A DNA stretch of 33,168 nucleotides, from contig JAGCOT010000097.1 in assembly GCA_017645365.1 (NCBI GenBank), forward strand, positions 1-33,168, in the 5' to 3' direction. Positions 33,127 to 33,168 of this stretch are shown piece by piece; position 1 is the first letter of the stretch; every line of letters begins with the position of its first letter. The stretch is from Neisseriaceae bacterium. GTDB lineage: Bacteria > Pseudomonadota > Gammaproteobacteria > Burkholderiales > Neisseriaceae. The position numbers and the translations under genes were made by a program. The notes beneath the pieces are model-generated. The model ran no database searches. It was not told where the DNA came from and saw only the letters and a program-made list of their open reading frames with translations.

Positions 33127-33168
33127 AACTCACATTCTTTCAAGAAAAGTGGGAAAGATTTGCGGTCA
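33063..33168 (-). CDS. IS1016-type transposase, C-terminal end (partial)
   Basis: Minus-strand codons read DRKSFPLFLKECEFRF, then NYGTPRQQLKTLRKWCGI and TAA at 33065-33063. This is the typical end of the IS1016/IS1595 DDE transposase. The frame is open to the window edge. A second copy of the last part (with Lys for Arg after GTP and a Thr kept) lies in the duplicated unit at 32969-33032 but has no start and is not a gene. Confidence 0.87.
   Translation of the reverse strand, partial: DRKSFPLFLKECEFRFNYGTPRQQLKTLRKWCGI

Larger units (their letters stand above)
32939..33168 (-). mobile_element. IS1016-type insertion sequence, 3' end; continues off the right edge
   Basis: The tip GGGGCTGTATTAGATTAGCC is at 32939 and is repeated at 33033. 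The transposase C-terminus is on the minus strand, so the copy has the same orientation as that at the left edge. The first 94 bases are duplicated in tandem, making the IS end double. The flanking bases before 32939 are AATATATTTT. Confidence 0.9.

Overview
The window reads as AT-rich chromosomal DNA of a Neisseriaceae bacterium. The clearest evidence is about a dozen exact copies of the 15-mer TTCAGGCTGCCTGAA (or its reverse complement), which contains the Simonsiella-type DNA uptake sequence AGGCTGCCTGAA on one strand and the Kingella-type AGGCAGCCTGAA on the other. Protein families and local gene orders (ptsN-hprK-rapZ, lptM-lysA, etfB-etfA, secY-infA-rpmJ) agree. A Simonsiella/Alysiella/Kingella relative is likely; the species cannot be fixed from this sequence alone.

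Layout. Both window ends lie inside IS1016-type (IS1595 family) insertion sequences in the same orientation: the 5' end of one copy at 1-138 and the 3' end of another at 32939-33168. The window may therefore be a contig bounded by repeats. Next to the left IS is the last 88 codons of a type I methyltransferase (hsdM) cut at the IS tip, followed by an intact specificity subunit (hsdS). Then come a palindromic MITE-like repeat; ptsN-hprK-rapZ (PTS-linked regulation); nusB and ribH; a cysteine-paired Sel1-like periplasmic protein; the RNase P RNA gene; a Nif3-family protein; a small membrane protein with lpxC; a DUF2818 membrane protein; and lptM-lysA.

About 0.9 kb at 10753-11641 holds no intact gene. 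It contains a decayed IS1016-type transposase, a broken tyrosine integrase lying against the 3' end of a tRNA-Lys(CUU), and two copies of an unusual repeat made of GAA/AAA-triloop hairpins. Next are pyrH, etfB-etfA, waaA, a YbiT-like ABC-F ATPase, a NYN/OST-HTH protein, a SIMPL protein, more hairpin repeats and a DUF815 ATPase. The rest is the spc-alpha ribosomal protein cluster, read leftward from rplN to rplQ (18 genes including secY, infA, rpmJ and rpoA), then dnaE just downstream of the right IS.

Genes acting together: waaA and lpxC (lipid A-Kdo), with lptM (LPS export maturation); etfA/etfB (electron transfer); ptsN/hprK/rapZ (phosphotransfer and RNA-linked control); nusB, rpoA and the ribosomal proteins (transcription and translation).

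The most interesting non-coding signal is a family of roughly 100-bp repeats at 9110-9297, 11085-11194, 11293-11392 and 19164-19366. Each unit carries up to three hairpins whose loops are almost always GAA or AAA closed by a C-G pair, while the stem sequences differ completely between copies and remain base-paired. One copy interrupts the integrase relic.
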